Source of the DNA: Planococcus sp. ISL-109
Lineage (GTDB): Bacteria > Bacillota > Bacilli > Bacillales_A > Planococcaceae
Assembly (NCBI RefSeq): GCF_018613655.1
Contig: NZ_JAGGPW010000019.1
Coordinates: forward strand, 62,001-126,000
Length of the DNA stretch: 64,000 bases
Direction: 5' to 3'
Shown: in pieces, positions 20,151 to 31,222 of the stretch
Layout of the letters: each line of letters starts with the position of its first letter
Position numbering within the stretch: position 1 is the first letter of the stretch
Program-made: the position numbers and the translations under genes
The notes under the pieces: model-generated
Told to the model about the DNA's origin: nothing
What the model saw: only the letters and a program-made list of their open reading frames with translations
The model's database searches: none

Positions 20151-20408
20151 TTACGCTTCTTTTTCGATCAATTTCGCCAGCGAGTCGACCGCTGCTTCTT
20201 CATCTGCTCCATCTGCAGAAATCGTCACGTTCGTACCTTTGCTGACAGCGAGGCTCATGATGCCCATAATGCTCTTGGCATTTACTTTTTTATCGCCTTT
20301 TTCCAAGTAAACGTCCGAACTATAGCGATTGGCTTCTTGTACGAATAATGCCGCTTGCCTCGCTTGTAATCCTGTTTTCAATTGCACTTCAACTTGTTTT
20401 TCCACCAT
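20151..20408 (-). CDS. crh: Crh, catabolite repression HPr-like protein
   Basis: 85 residues of the HPr fold. The phosphotransfer His15 of true HPr is replaced by Gln15 (KTGLQAR), so it cannot serve sugar transport, while the regulatory site Ser46 (NAKSIMG) is present. This is the definition of Crh: phosphorylated at Ser46 by HprK (encoded at 36089) it acts as a corepressor of CcpA. It is the last gene of the Nudix-rapZ-yvcK-whiA-crh series, as in B. subtilis. The start follows GGAGGAGG. Confidence 0.95.
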   Translation of the reverse strand: MVEKQVEVQLKTGLQARQAALFVQEANRYSSDVYLEKGDKKVNAKSIMGIMSLAVSKGTNVTISADGADEEAAVDSLAKLIEKEA

Positions 20409-20464
20409 GCATATCCTCCTCCGGAAACTTGACTCTCTCGCAATCTATAGAAAAGAACAACCGA

Positions 20465-21415
20465 CTAACGGCTGATCGTTTCGCCTTTTCTCAACGACTC
20501 GGCAATCTCATCGATTTTCCGAAGTCTGTGGTTGACGCCAGATTTGCTCACTTTTCCTGCCGAGACCATTTCGCCCAGTTCTTTCAGCGTCACATCTTGA
20601 TGTTCGACACGCAAGCGAGCAATTTCTTTCAAGCGATCCGGCAATTGATCGATGCCGATCACTTGGTCGATAAAGCGGATATTTTCGATTTGGCGAAGTG
20701 CAGCGTCAATCGTTTTGTTTAAATTCGCTGTTTCGCAATTGACTAAGCGGTTTACGCTATTGCGCATATCCCGCAGTATGCGAACGTCTTCGAACTTCAA
20801 CATTGCTACATGGGCACCGGTTAAGTTCAAGAAATCAGATATTTTTTCGGCTTCTTTCAAATAAGTAACAAAGCCTTTTTTGCGTTCGATCATCTTGCCA
20901 TTCAATTGGAAATGGTTCATCAAATTGACTAAAGACTCGGCATGGTCTCTATAGGAAGAATAAACTTCCAAATGGTAGGAGGACGTTTCCGGATTGTTGA
21001 CAGATCCTCCGGCTAGGAATGCACCGCGGAGATACGCTCGCTTGCAGCACGTCGTTTCAATGAGGTCTGGTGAAATATCCTGCTGAAACTGAAAGCCTTC
21101 CGATAAGATCAATAAATCTTCGAGCACTAGTTTCGATCCCTCCCGCAAGCGGCAAATATAAACATTGTTTTTTTTCAAACGCATCTTTTTGCGGACCAGT
21201 AATTCAACCGGATAGGCCTTATAGAAGCGCTTTAGCAATGTATAGATTCTTCGCGCAATCGCTGCGTTTTCCGTCTGGATGTCCAGGCTCAACTGGCGGT
21301 TGGAAAATGACAGCGTGCCGTTCATGCGGATCATCGCCGACAGCTCTGCCTTGCCACAGCAGTCATCCACTTCGATCTGCGTCATTTCTTTTTTTGTTTC
21401 TGATGCAAAAGACAA
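20465..21415 (-). CDS. whiA: DNA-binding protein WhiA
   Basis: 316 residues. An N-terminal LAGLIDADG-like domain ([20 protein letters not shown], later [14 protein letters not shown]) is followed by a C-terminal helix-turn-helix (about 230-310; [25 protein letters not shown]). In Streptomyces it governs sporulation septation; in Bacillus it influences cell division and chromosome segregation. The start appears to be TTG 21415, with GGGGGG six bases upstream, and gives the N-terminus [11 protein letters not shown] found in relatives. It is 22 bases after yvcK. Confidence 0.95.
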   Translation of the reverse strand: MSFASETKKEMTQIEVDDCCGKAELSAMIRMNGTLSFSNRQLSLDIQTENAAIARRIYTLLKRFYKAYPVELLVRKKMRLKKNNVYICRLREGSKLVLEDLLILSEGFQFQQDISPDLIETTCCKRAYLRGAFLAGGSVNNPETSSYHLEVYSSYRDHAESLVNLMNHFQLNGKMIERKKGFVTYLKEAEKISDFLNLTGAHVAMLKFEDVRILRDMRNSVNRLVNCETANLNKTIDAALRQIENIRFIDQVIGIDQLPDRLKEIARLRVEHQDVTLKELGEMVSAGKVSKSGVNHRLRKIDEIAESLRKGETISR

Positions 21416-21437
21416 ACCGTGCCCCCCCTTTCAAGCC

Positions 21438-22433
21438 CTATGAATAACGGCTCTGCGGCTCGTTTTGCTGTTGGCCGTTTGCATATTCAAAGAGCCACTT
21501 CGCCACTTTCATCGGTTCATGCCGAACAGCTTCACCGAAAATATTGGTGATGTCGTGGCGGTATACTTCCAGCCCGAGCTTTCTCAGCCGCTCTTCATCG
21601 TATTCCACTGGCCATGCTTGTTCTTTTTTATATTTTTCAGCCACGTCATGCGGCATCTGGACTTTGTCGAGGAGAATAGCATCGAGAAAACCCGCGCTCA
21701 CATGATTGTATAAAGCAGTTACGTGATCCGAAGCGCTATAGCCGTAAGTTTCGCCCGCTTGGGTCATGAGGTTGCATATATAGATTTTCCGCGCCGTTGC
21801 ATTCAACAGCGCTTTTTTAATATCCTTCACTAGCAAGTTCGGCAAAATGCTCGTATAAAGCGAGCCAGGCCCAACGACGATGACATCTGCTGATTCAATC
21901 GCTTGAATGGTATCCGGCAAGGTTTTGACGTTAGCCGGTTCAAGGAAGACGCGCTTGATCGGCTGCATATAAGCGGGTATTTTAGACTCACCTTTGATAA
22001 TTGTGCCGTCTTCCAGCTCGGCATTTAATGTCACCAACTGATTGGCAGCAGGCAATACGGTGCCGTTAACATTCATCACCCGGCTCATTTCGCGCACTGC
22101 GTGGGAAAAATCACCCGTCATATCAGTCAAGGCGGCGAGCATTAAATTGCCGAGTGAATGCCCTTCCAAATCATGCGAATGCGTGAAACGGTATTGGAAC
22201 ATCTCTGCCACGAGTGGCTCAGCGTCCGATAAAGCAGCCATCACGTTTCGGATATCTCCGGGCGGCGGAATATCCAAATCATCACGTAAGCGACCCGAGC
22301 TGCCTCCATCATCCGCAACTGTGACAATCGCCGTCAAGTCGAGCGGAAAAGTTTTCAAGCCGCGCAGCAAAGTGGACAGACCTGTGCCGCCCCCGATAAT
22401 AACGATTCGCTTTCGCTGCAGACTTTTTTCCAT
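21438..22433 (-). CDS. yvcK: Gluconeogenesis factor YvcK (CofD-like)
   Basis: 331 residues. RIVIIGGGTGLSTLLRGLK at the N-terminus and TVADDGGSSGRLRDDL with PPPGDIRN identify the UPF0052/CofD-like family. In B. subtilis the protein binds UDP-sugars and is needed for normal cell shape and growth on gluconeogenic carbon sources. A GPGSLYTSILPNLLV segment near residue 200 is typical. It lies four bases downstream of rapZ, so the two are translated together. Confidence 0.95.
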   Translation of the reverse strand: MEKSLQRKRIVIIGGGTGLSTLLRGLKTFPLDLTAIVTVADDGGSSGRLRDDLDIPPPGDIRNVMAALSDAEPLVAEMFQYRFTHSHDLEGHSLGNLMLAALTDMTGDFSHAVREMSRVMNVNGTVLPAANQLVTLNAELEDGTIIKGESKIPAYMQPIKRVFLEPANVKTLPDTIQAIESADVIVVGPGSLYTSILPNLLVKDIKKALLNATARKIYICNLMTQAGETYGYSASDHVTALYNHVSAGFLDAILLDKVQMPHDVAEKYKKEQAWPVEYDEERLRKLGLEVYRHDITNIFGEAVRHEPMKVAKWLFEYANGQQQNEPQSRYS

Positions 22434-22437
22434 GAGC

Positions 22438-23319
22438 TCAACCCTTTCTGATTTTCACGTCTCTATGCGTTATGATGACTTTATGATTTTTAGATAAGTA
22501 TTTACCAAAGTATTCAGCGAGTGTCACGGAGCGGTGCTGGCCGCCTGTGCATCCAAAGGCGATTACAAGCTGTGCTTTGCCTTCCTGCTTGTACTGGGGA
22601 ATCATGAAATCGAACAGATCTTCCAGCTTGTCGACCAAGGTGCGAGTTTCCTGCCATTTCAAGACATAATCCGATACCGGCTGATCCAGACCGGAAAGCG
22701 GATTCAACGCTTCAATATAATAAGGGTTCGCCAAGAAGCGGACATCGAAAACTAAATCCGCGTCGATCGGCATGCCGTGTTTAAAGCCGAAGGACACCAC
22801 ATTGACAGTAAAGACATTACTCGATTTCGTAGAAAAATCCGTTGTAATCTTTTCCTTCAGTTGGCGCGGACTCATTTCGGAAGTGTTGTACATATAATGT
22901 GCGCGCCCCTGCAGGTCCTTCAACATATCCCGTTCTTTTTTGATGCCACCCAGAACGAGTCCGCCTGGCGACAGCGGGTGGGAACGCCGTGTTTCCTTAT
23001 AGCGGCTGACGAGCGGCTGGTTTTCCGCGTCGAGAAACAGAACGGTGATCGACACTTCCGGTTCTTTCGACAGATCGTCGATAGCGTCGACTAAACTGTC
23101 GAAAAAGTCGCCGCCACGCAAGTCCATAACCGCAGCGACACGTTTCATCGACTTGCCGGAATCCCGCATCAATTTGATGAATGTCGGCAAAAGCGCCGGC
23201 GGCAAATTATCGATTGTAAAAAAACCGAGGTCTTCGAAACTTTGAATCGCTACTGTCTTTCCTGCACCGGACATTCCGGTGATGATGATCAATTCGGTTT
23301 CTTCATAGTGATTATCCAT
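22438..23319 (-). CDS. rapZ: RNase adapter RapZ / YvcJ, P-loop nucleotide-binding protein
   Basis: 293 residues. A P-loop GMSGAGKT at 15-22, the DNLPPALLP segment, and a C-terminal [11 protein letters not shown] motif define the family. In E. coli RapZ binds small RNAs and directs RNase E to GlmZ; the B. subtilis form YvcJ binds GTP and affects competence. The start ATG at 23319 follows GAGGAG; a longer frame to 23547 lies inside the Nudix gene in another frame. It overlaps the Nudix gene by 8 bases. Confidence 0.94.
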   Translation of the reverse strand: MDNHYEETELIIITGMSGAGKTVAIQSFEDLGFFTIDNLPPALLPTFIKLMRDSGKSMKRVAAVMDLRGGDFFDSLVDAIDDLSKEPEVSITVLFLDAENQPLVSRYKETRRSHPLSPGGLVLGGIKKERDMLKDLQGRAHYMYNTSEMSPRQLKEKITTDFSTKSSNVFTVNVVSFGFKHGMPIDADLVFDVRFLANPYYIEALNPLSGLDQPVSDYVLKWQETRTLVDKLEDLFDFMIPQYKQEGKAQLVIAFGCTGGQHRSVTLAEYFGKYLSKNHKVIITHRDVKIRKG

Positions 23320-23797
23320 GTTGGCGGTTCTCCTCTTCAGTCGATGTTTGGATGTTTTCTTCGAGCAGTTCGAACTCTGGCGTGTAATAAAACGTACCGT
23401 ATTGAACGCCTTCCTGACAAGCTGCAAATAACAGGTTGGTGCGGTCGCCTTCTGCCATCGGAAGTGTCCGGAGGCTTTCAACCGGATGCCACTCAAGCAC
23501 TCCTTCACGCGTTTCTTCATACGGGGTTCCGTGAAGTTCGGTCGCACGGAACGTAAAGAGCATCCATTCGTCGACGGTTTTGCCGCCTTCTTGAATCATC
23601 ATCGTATAGACGCCTTTTAAATGCACACCAAATGGCTCTGTACCCGTTTCTTCCTTAAATTCCCGGATTGCAGCTTCGTAAATGGATTCGCCGCTTTCCA
23701 TTTTACCGCCGGGTGCCACATACCAATCCCTGCGCGGCTTTTTCATCAGCAATACTTTGTTATTCTTTATAAGCAATAAATTCGCGATTCGCTGCAC
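23312..23797 (-). CDS. Nudix hydrolase (YvcI-like)
   Basis: 161 residues from GTG 23797, chosen because GGAG lies 8 bases upstream and the result aligns with B. subtilis YvcI; an earlier ATG at 23833 lies on the promoter -10 and is unlikely. The Nudix box G(x5)E(x7)REUxEE is visible as [23 protein letters not shown]. It should hydrolyse a nucleoside diphosphate derivative; the substrate is not readable. The C-terminal half resembles YvcI ([10 protein letters not shown]). It is the first gene of the Nudix-rapZ-yvcK-whiA-crh operon. Confidence 0.9.
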   Translation of the reverse strand: MQRIANLLLIKNNKVLLMKKPRRDWYVAPGGKMESGESIYEAAIREFKEETGTEPFGVHLKGVYTMMIQEGGKTVDEWMLFTFRATELHGTPYEETREGVLEWHPVESLRTLPMAEGDRTNLLFAACQEGVQYGTFYYTPEFELLEENIQTSTEEENRQHG

Positions 23798-23831
23798 ATT
23801 TGCCACTCCGCATCTAATATAAACTAATTTC

Positions 23832-23861
23832 ATTATACATCTATCCCGGCGTGTCATGCAA
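23832..23861 (-). promoter_or_regulatory. Sigma-A promoter of the Nudix-rapZ-yvcK-whiA-crh operon
   Basis: TTGCAT (23861-23856), 18 bases, TATAAT (23837-23832). Confidence 0.7.
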
Positions 23862-23868
23862 AAAAACG

Positions 23869-23910
23869 CAAAAAAAGAGGCCACTCTCCGGATAACCCGA
23901 AAAGCAGCCT
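23869..23910 (-). terminator. Terminator of trxB
   Basis: On the minus strand an imperfect stem (GGC, a TG/TG mismatch, then CTTTTCGG with CCGGAGAG) is followed by TCTTTTTTT. It separates trxB from the Nudix promoter. Confidence 0.65.
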
Positions 23911-24002
23911 GTCAAATAAACTTTATAAAAAGGGGGTTGATTTACTATTCATATACTACCTGTTTTGCATGACAAAGCTGTTACAAAGCGATTAAGAAAG
24001 CA

Positions 24003-24974
<972 letters not shown>

Positions 24975-25029
24975 TCATTATCACTAGCTAAATCGTAAAG
25001 CAATCAACTGCCACCTTCAACTTTTATGC

Positions 25030-26556
25030 CTAGTTGCCGGAATTCGGCACAAAGCGGCTCAGTTCTTCGACGTATTTGGTCACTGTCGAAGCGGAAACAC
25101 CAAACTTGGCAGCGATGCCTTTTTTGGTCATTTCCCGTTTTTCCGCGGCTTCAACCATATAACTGGTGGCTGCCGCTAACGCAGCAGGATTGCGGAAGCT
25201 GTATTGCTCTTCAAACGCCCGCTCGAGGAAGATGAACCATAACTGGAATACGCCGTCATTACGCTGATCGACCATTCCTTCTTGCGCATACAAACGCTCG
25301 GCTGTTTCCATCGCGCGCATAAACGCTTTTTCTTCCTTGACTGATTCGCGGAACGGATGGCCAAGCGCATAGCCGAGCATAAACGTTTCCAATATGGATG
25401 GCTGTTCCGTTTTTAGCCAGTTCGGGTGCGAAATGATTTCTTGCTTATGGGAAGACTTGCCGACTAGAAACAAGCCGTACAAGCGCTCACTTAAATGAGG
25501 GTGGTCGAGCTTGTGGATCAAAAAATCACGGTCATGCTCGAGTGCATCCGCATGCGGCATGACCGCTTGCTCACCCCACGGCTCATAGCCTTCTTTTGCC
25601 GGGTCCATTCGTTTCAGTTGCTCCCACGCTTGCTTGGCGGTTTCCTCGTGGCCGGAATGATATGCGGCATGGGATAGCCAGAAATAAAATGCCGGATCTC
25701 CGTCAAATCCGCGCTTTTGCAAGCTTTTCAGCCAACGATAAGCTTCTTTGTATTTGCCGACCAACGCGAAAGTAGCGCCCAATTTATAACGATGCTCGAA
25801 AACATACGGCTGGATTTTCTTCAGCAAGCCGAGAATATCTTCCAGCTCATCGTTTTTCTCGTAATAATGAAACACTGCCAAATTGCACAAAGCATGCAGA
25901 TTGCCTGTGTTTTTTCTCAATACATTGTGGAGAAGCGCTTTCGCCATTTCCGTTTCACCGATATAAAAATACGCCAGCGCCAGATTATTATAGGCTCCCC
26001 AGAAATCTGCTTTTTCTTCAATAACTTTTTCGAGTAGCTCTATAGCTTCGGGAAACTTCCCTTGTTCCATCAAGCGGCGCGCTTTTTCCTGCATATAGTA
26101 ATGCTCGCTGTCTTGCGCTTCCCCTTCATCGTCAAACAACTGCCAGTCTTCTTGCTCGGCGAAGTCGATGATTTCCATCGCTTCTGCTGCATAGCTGCCG
26201 CGTGTATCCTTCTCCAAATAGTCTTTGGCGTATTTCCGGGCATCAAAAAACAAGCCCAAATGTGCATGGACTTCGGCCAAAAAGAACAGTATATTCGGCT
26301 CTTCCGGATCGATCTTATGCGCAGTCTGAAGCTCATCCATCGCCAGTTCAAACTCTTCCCGCTCCATCAACACCACGCCGTAATGCATGAGAATGAGCGG
26401 ATCGTTCGGGCTCAGCCCTTTGGCGCGCTGTAAGTATTTATACGCTTTATCGTATTGTTCACGCTGCAATTCCTTGAGCGCTTTCTGGCAGTAAAATTCC
26501 CCTGTCGGAATGAATGACACTACATTGTCGCGATTTATCCTTTTGTTTTTCTCCAA
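25030..26556 (-). CDS. Tetratricopeptide repeat protein (YvcD-like) with C-terminal HTH-like segment
   Basis: 508 residues. The N-terminal half contains TPR-type helical pairs (about 15-120, 150-230; for example YDKAYKYLQRAKGLSPNDPLILMHYG and AYNNLALAYFYIGETEMAKALL). The last 50 residues, with MTKKGIAAKFGVSASTVTKY, resemble a helix-turn-helix. It is predicted cytoplasmic with no signal peptide. The position between hisIE and trxB matches B. subtilis yvcD. TPR arrays bind other proteins; the partner and role are unknown. ATG 26556 follows GGAGGC. Confidence 0.85.
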   Translation of the reverse strand: MEKNKRINRDNVVSFIPTGEFYCQKALKELQREQYDKAYKYLQRAKGLSPNDPLILMHYGVVLMEREEFELAMDELQTAHKIDPEEPNILFFLAEVHAHLGLFFDARKYAKDYLEKDTRGSYAAEAMEIIDFAEQEDWQLFDDEGEAQDSEHYYMQEKARRLMEQGKFPEAIELLEKVIEEKADFWGAYNNLALAYFYIGETEMAKALLHNVLRKNTGNLHALCNLAVFHYYEKNDELEDILGLLKKIQPYVFEHRYKLGATFALVGKYKEAYRWLKSLQKRGFDGDPAFYFWLSHAAYHSGHEETAKQAWEQLKRMDPAKEGYEPWGEQAVMPHADALEHDRDFLIHKLDHPHLSERLYGLFLVGKSSHKQEIISHPNWLKTEQPSILETFMLGYALGHPFRESVKEEKAFMRAMETAERLYAQEGMVDQRNDGVFQLWFIFLERAFEEQYSFRNPAALAAATSYMVEAAEKREMTKKGIAAKFGVSASTVTKYVEELSRFVPNSGN

Positions 26557-26573
26557 AATATGCCTCCGTAACA

Positions 26574-26601
26574 GGAAAAGGAACGATCGAAATCGTTCCT
26601 A
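26574..26601 (-). terminator. Weak terminator or hairpin ahead of the TPR gene
   Basis: A perfect 9-bp stem AGGAACGAT/ATCGTTCCT (26579-26587 with 26592-26600) is followed on the minus strand by TTTTCC. It lies downstream of hisIE and the TPR promoter, so it could be either a leaky terminator or a leader structure. Confidence 0.5.
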
Positions 26602-26618
26602 ACCCTAAATGTGCTGTT

Positions 26619-26627
26619 ATTATAGCA
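26619..26627 (-). promoter_or_regulatory. Extended -10 promoter of the TPR gene
   Basis: TGC followed by TATAAT (26624-26619) gives an extended -10. No -35 of quality is seen. Confidence 0.45.
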
Positions 26628-26641
26628 TATTTCCCTGTTAT

Positions 26642-27265
26642 TTACTTGTCCTTTTTCATGGCATGACGTTCTTGCAGCACGCCCGTCACTTCTGTGAAAT
26701 CAACTTTCTGTTCTTGCAATAACACAAGCAGGTGATAAAGAAGATCTGCGCTTTCCGTTGCCAATTCACGGGCATCGCGATTTTTAGCCGCAATGATAAC
26801 TTCGGCTGCTTCTTCCCCGACTTTCTTGCAAATCTTATCGACCCCTTCTTCGAATAAATAGGTCGTATAGGCGCCTTCCGGCATATCGATTTCACGCTGT
26901 TTGATCAATGCGCTCAGCTGCCCGATCATATCAGACGCTGTGTTTGAACGTTCACCTGACAAAGTCTCATGAAAACAGCTCGTCTCTCCTGTATGGCAGG
27001 CCGGGCCGTTCGGAATCACTTCATAGATCAAGGAATCCCCGTCGCAATCGATCTGCACCGACTGGACGGTCTGCGTATTACCGCTAGTCGCACCTTTGTT
27101 CCACAACTCATTGCGGCTTCTTGAGAACAGCCAAGTTTCTTTTGTTTCAATCGTCCGCTCGAGCGCTTCTTTATTGGCGTACGCCAAAGTCAATACTTGT
27201 TTCGTAACTGCATCCTGCAATATGACGGGCACTAACCCATTGTCATCAAATTTTACGCTTGTCAC
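26642..27265 (-). CDS. hisIE: Bifunctional phosphoribosyl-AMP cyclohydrolase / phosphoribosyl-ATP pyrophosphatase
   Basis: 207 residues fusing two histidine-pathway steps. The HisI part (about 1-115) carries [21 protein letters not shown] and the metal-binding [11 protein letters not shown] and [12 protein letters not shown]. The HisE part (about 118-207) has [15 protein letters not shown] and [12 protein letters not shown]. The first removes pyrophosphate and the second opens the purine ring in steps 2 and 3. It is the last gene of the his operon and overlaps hisF by 4 bases. Confidence 0.96.
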   Translation of the reverse strand: MTSVKFDDNGLVPVILQDAVTKQVLTLAYANKEALERTIETKETWLFSRSRNELWNKGATSGNTQTVQSVQIDCDGDSLIYEVIPNGPACHTGETSCFHETLSGERSNTASDMIGQLSALIKQREIDMPEGAYTTYLFEEGVDKICKKVGEEAAEVIIAAKNRDARELATESADLLYHLLVLLQEQKVDFTEVTGVLQERHAMKKDK

Positions 27266-28014
27266 CGGACATTCACTCCTTTTTCGTGCAAATACTGTTT
27301 CACTTCTCTGACGCTCGTTTCTTTATAGTGGAAAATCGATGCCGCAAGTGCCGCATCGGCATCCACTTTCTCGAATACTTCTTCAAAATGTTCGCGGCTT
27401 CCTGCACCGCCGCTCGCTATGACCGGCACTTCGACTGCATCGCGCACGGCCTTGGTCAGCTCCAGATCAAAGCCTTCTTTTTGGCCGTCGCAATCCATGC
27501 TCGTCAGTAAAATTTCTCCCGCTCCTAAAGCGACTGCATGTTTCGCCCATTCGACTGCATCCCATTCGGTCCGGTTGCGACCGCCGTGCGTGTAGACGTC
27601 CCAGCTATCGCCGCTTTTTTTCGCGTCGATGGCGATGACGATACATTGCGAACCGAAAAAGTCTGCGCCTTCTTTGATCAATTCAGGCCGATCAAGCGCC
27701 GCCGTGTTCAAAGACACTTTGTCCGCTCCTGCCCGCAGCATGCGTTTCATGTCATCGGTCGTGCGGATGCCACCGCCTACCGTAAATGGAATCGACAGTT
27801 CAGTGGCGACAATACGCACGACTTCGACCATTGTTTCTTTGCCTTCATGTGATGCCGAAATGTCCAAGAACACCAATTCGTCCGCGCCTTGTGCATCGTA
27901 AAACTTGGCGAGCTCCACTGGATCTCCTGCATCGCGGAGTTCAACAAAGCTGACGCCTTTGACGACGCGCCCTTCTTTTACGTCCAGACACGGAATGATG
28001 CGTTTCGTCAGCAT
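27262..28014 (-). CDS. hisF: Imidazole glycerol phosphate synthase subunit HisF
   Basis: 250 residues, a TIM barrel that closes the imidazole ring with ammonia from His[22 protein letters not shown] gives catalytic Asp11, and the second catalytic Asp lies in VIAIDAKK. The two phosphate-binding loops GGGIRT and ASGGAGS are present. It overlaps hisA by 7 bases and hisIE by 4. Confidence 0.97.
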   Translation of the reverse strand: MLTKRIIPCLDVKEGRVVKGVSFVELRDAGDPVELAKFYDAQGADELVFLDISASHEGKETMVEVVRIVATELSIPFTVGGGIRTTDDMKRMLRAGADKVSLNTAALDRPELIKEGADFFGSQCIVIAIDAKKSGDSWDVYTHGGRNRTEWDAVEWAKHAVALGAGEILLTSMDCDGQKEGFDLELTKAVRDAVEVPVIASGGAGSREHFEEVFEKVDADAALAASIFHYKETSVREVKQYLHEKGVNVR

Positions 28015-28736
28015 GACAATGCCTCCTCGAGCGTAAAGCGTTTTTCATACAAAGCTTTGCCGATGATGAGACCGGCGATTGGGCTGTCCTGCGCCGCCTC
28101 TTTCACCCGTTTCACATCATCAAGCGTCCCGATTCCTCCTGATACGATGACCTGTGACGCATCATCTGCAACTAACTTACGGTTCGCATCGATATTCGGG
28201 CCGGCAAGCGTGCCATCCGTCGAAATATCCGTATAGATGAAATGTCTCGCGCCTTTTGAAGCAAAATAAGCGGCTAGTTCAGAAGCCGGTTTATGTGAAG
28301 TTTCGATCCAGCCTTCGGTTGCCGCCATGCCGTCTTTCGCATCGATGCCGATGACGATTTTATCTGCACCAAACTCTTCGATGAACGAGGCGACAAGCTC
28401 CGGCTCGCGCACAGCTAAACTTCCGATGATGACACGGGCGACACCGTTCGATAAATAATGCTCGATATCTTCCCGGCTGCGGATCCCTCCACCCACTTGG
28501 ATGTTCGCCGGAAGCTTAGCTGCTTCGATGACGACTTGGTCGTTGATGCGGCTGCCGTCTTTCGCTCCGTCCAAATCGACCATATGGATCCACTTGGCAC
28601 CTGCTTCGACGAAGCTTTTCGCCATTTCGACCGGCGAATCCGCGTAAATTGTTTCCTGCCCGTAATCGCCCTGGAAAAGGCGGACACATTTACCGCCCCT
28701 CAAATCGATCGCCGGATATATTTGAAACTCATTCAT
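28008..28736 (-). CDS. hisA: Phosphoribosylformimino-5-aminoimidazole carboxamide ribotide isomerase
   Basis: 242 residues. [15 protein letters not shown] supplies the catalytic Asp of the N-terminal half, GGGIRSRED the phosphate loop, and [14 protein letters not shown] the second catalytic Asp. It performs the Amadori-type isomerisation of step 4. The start ATG at 28736 lies behind GGGGG; eight further codons upstream belong to the hisH end. It overlaps hisH by 8 bases. Confidence 0.97.
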   Translation of the reverse strand: MNEFQIYPAIDLRGGKCVRLFQGDYGQETIYADSPVEMAKSFVEAGAKWIHMVDLDGAKDGSRINDQVVIEAAKLPANIQVGGGIRSREDIEHYLSNGVARVIIGSLAVREPELVASFIEEFGADKIVIGIDAKDGMAATEGWIETSHKPASELAAYFASKGARHFIYTDISTDGTLAGPNIDANRKLVADDASQVIVSGGIGTLDDVKRVKEAAQDSPIAGLIIGKALYEKRFTLEEALSC

Positions 28737-29358
28737 GAAGATTCCCCCTGACATTTGCAATCCATTGCTCTAATAGATAATGGCCGAATTCACCCGATTT
28801 TTCAGGGTGGAATTGCATTCCTGTAATCAAGCCGTCGCCGACTACGCCCGGCACTTCCAGACCACCATATTCGGCAGTCGCCCAAACTTGTGAATCGTCT
28901 GTATCTGCCGCAAGAAACGAGTGGACAAAATAGACATGCGTATCGGCGAGAATATCTTCCAGCCAGTACGGCTTATGAGCAAAGCGCAAGCGGTTCCAGC
29001 CCATATGCGGAATGCGGTAATCGCCTTTTGGAAAGCGGCGGATATGCCCTTTCAATAAACCGAGCCCACGCTCCGGGCGCACTTCATCACTGTCTTCATA
29101 TAATAATTGCATGCCGAGGCAGATCCCGAGAAGCGGTATATTATGCTCCGGAAGCGATTGGATAAACCGCACTAACCCTTTTTCTTCCAGCTGCTTCATC
29201 GCATCCGGAAACGCACCGACACCCGGCAGCAATATTGCATCCGCTTCTCCGAGAATCGCCACATCGTCTGAAGTGATGACTGTGCAGTCAAGCTTTTTCA
29301 ATGCTTGCTCGACACTGAATAAATTGCCCATCCCATAATCGATGATGCCGACAATCAT
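28729..29358 (-). CDS. hisH: Imidazole glycerol phosphate synthase glutaminase subunit HisH
   Basis: 209 residues of the class-I glutamine amidotransferase fold. Cys nucleophile lies in LLGICLGMQLL (about residue 80), and the His-Glu pair in GMQFHPEKSGEFG near the C-terminus. It releases ammonia from glutamine and passes it to HisF. It overlaps hisB by 4 bases. Confidence 0.96.
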   Translation of the reverse strand: MIVGIIDYGMGNLFSVEQALKKLDCTVITSDDVAILGEADAILLPGVGAFPDAMKQLEEKGLVRFIQSLPEHNIPLLGICLGMQLLYEDSDEVRPERGLGLLKGHIRRFPKGDYRIPHMGWNRLRFAHKPYWLEDILADTHVYFVHSFLAADTDDSQVWATAEYGGLEVPGVVGDGLITGMQFHPEKSGEFGHYLLEQWIANVRGNLHE

Positions 29359-29942
29359 GTTAAAAGCCCCTTTGTCGAAGGAACGCCTTCTACGCGCGGA
29401 TCGATCATCGTTGCGTCATCGAGCGCACGGGCAAGCGCCTTGAAGATTGCCTCGATGATGTGGTGGGTGTTTTTTCCGTAATGGACGATAACATGTACAT
29501 TCATGCGCGATTCCAAAGCGAACTTCCAGAGAAATTCATGGACCAGTTCGGTATCGAATGTGCCGACTTTAGCATTCGGAATGTCTCCGCGGAACTCCAG
29601 ATGAGGCCGGTTCGAGCAATCGATGACCACTTGCGCGAGCGCATCATCCATGGGCACAAATGCATTACCGTAGCGGCGCAAGCCCTTTTTATCGCCTAAT
29701 GACTCAAGCACCGCTTGCCCGAGGACGATTCCGATATCTTCTGTCGTGTGGTGATCGTCGATATGCGTGTCGCCATTTGCCTGGATGCGGCCGTCAAACT
29801 GGCCATGCTTGATGAATAGATCAAGCATATGATCCATAAATGGAACGCCTGTATTAATATCTGCCTGCCCTTTTCCATCAAGCGAAAAGCTGACAGCGAC
29901 TTCGGTTTCAGTGGTTCTCCGTGTAATGTCTGATTTCCTCAT
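29355..29942 (-). CDS. hisB: Imidazoleglycerol-phosphate dehydratase
   Basis: 195 residues, single-function form without the histidinol phosphatase domain seen in enterobacteria. The metal-binding motifs FMDHMLDLFIKHG, GDTHIDDHHTTEDIG and the second HHIIEAIFKALARAL are intact. ATG 29942 follows GGAG; a frame from 29963 lies in the hisD end. A histidinol-phosphatase gene for the later step is not in this window. Confidence 0.96.
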   Translation of the reverse strand: MRKSDITRRTTETEVAVSFSLDGKGQADINTGVPFMDHMLDLFIKHGQFDGRIQANGDTHIDDHHTTEDIGIVLGQAVLESLGDKKGLRRYGNAFVPMDDALAQVVIDCSNRPHLEFRGDIPNAKVGTFDTELVHEFLWKFALESRMNVHVIVHYGKNTHHIIEAIFKALARALDDATMIDPRVEGVPSTKGLLT

Positions 29943-31222
29943 GATTGACTCTCCTTTTTCCAAGCGCGTGATTCGACTGCGCGGGCATGGGCTTCAAGCC
30001 CCTCTAGCCTTGCGAGCCGTGCAATTTTTTCCTGGTTGTTGCGCCACGCCTGTTCGCTGTAATGGACGATGCTCGTACGTTTGATAAAATCATAAACCGA
30101 TAAAGCACTGGAAAAACGGGCAGTGCTATTGGTCGGCAGGACATGGTTCGTGCCAGCGAAATAATCGCCGACCGGTTCTGACGAATAGCGGCCGATAAAA
30201 ATCGCACCGGCATGGCGGATTTCTTCTGACATTTCTTCCGCATCACTCGTCATGATTTCCAAATGCTCCGGTGCCAATTGATTCGCGGCTTTGATCAGTT
30301 CAGCGCGGCTGTCGGCGAGATAAATCGCCCCGTGGTCACGGATCGACGCAGCGGCAATCTTTGCGCGCGGCAAAGATGCCAATTGTTTCGAGACTTGCGC
30401 TTTGACTTTTTCTGCAAGCGCCCGACTCTCGGTCAACAAAACAGCGCTTGCAAGCGGGTCGTGCTCTGCCTGCGACAATAGATCCGCCGCCACTTCGTCC
30501 GCATAAGCTGTATCATCCGCAATAATGGCGATTTCGCTCGGCCCTGCGATCATATCGATTGCAACGTCTCCGTTCACTTCGCGTTTTGCGAGCGCGACGA
30601 AAATATTGCCGGGACCGGTAATTTTATCGACCGGCTCGATCGACTCGGTACCGTATGCCAGCGCGGCTATGGCTTGTGCACCCCCTGATTTATACAGTTC
30701 TTCAATGCCGAGAATATGGGCCGCGGTGAGCACACCGTCCGATAATTTCCCGTCAGCATCCGGCGGTGACATCACGACGATTCGCTCAACTCCTGCCACT
30801 TGCGCCGGAATGACGTTCATCAGCACCGACGAAGGATAAGCCGCCGTTCCGCCCGGAACGTAAAGTCCAGCCGACTCAATCGCTGTGACACGCTGTGCGA
30901 CGTAAGAGCCGTCTGCACGTTCGTGCCGGTAGCCTTGCTGCTTCTGCCCTTCGTGGTAGCTGCGGATATTTTGCGCCGCTTCTTTTAAGTCCTCTAACAG
31001 CTGCGGATCAAAACGGTCAGTCGCTTCCTGAATTTCTTCTTTCGTCACGCGCAAAGAGGACAGCTCTGCCTGGTCCCATTTTTTCGCGAAGCGCACCAAA
31101 GCGGCATCGCCTTCTGTTCGCACCTGTTGAATTATTTCCTTTACGGCTTTTAATTGAGTCGCCGTGCCGTCAGCTAATTTGCGCCGAATCGACAGTTCGG
31201 ACGACAGACGCTGAATGTTCAT
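29939..31222 (-). CDS. hisD: Histidinol dehydrogenase
   Basis: 427 residues, zinc-dependent, oxidising histidinol to histidine in two NAD+ steps. [64 protein letters not shown] (zinc ligands) and NHVLPT appear in the usual order. It overlaps hisG by 4 bases and hisB by 4. Confidence 0.97.
   Translation of the reverse strand: MNIQRLSSELSIRRKLADGTATQLKAVKEIIQQVRTEGDAALVRFAKKWDQAELSSLRVTKEEIQEATDRFDPQLLEDLKEAAQNIRSYHEGQKQQGYRHERADGSYVAQRVTAIESAGLYVPGGTAAYPSSVLMNVIPAQVAGVERIVVMSPPDADGKLSDGVLTAAHILGIEELYKSGGAQAIAALAYGTESIEPVDKITGPGNIFVALAKREVNGDVAIDMIAGPSEIAIIADDTAYADEVAADLLSQAEHDPLASAVLLTESRALAEKVKAQVSKQLASLPRAKIAAASIRDHGAIYLADSRAELIKAANQLAPEHLEIMTSDAEEMSEEIRHAGAIFIGRYSSEPVGDYFAGTNHVLPTNSTARFSSALSVYDFIKRTSIVHYSEQAWRNNQEKIARLARLEGLEAHARAVESRAWKKESQS

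Noticed and set aside
23320..23547. N-terminal extension of rapZ by 76 codons
   Set aside because: It lies inside the Nudix gene in another frame; MDNHYEET at 23319 has a ribosome site and matches the family N-terminus.
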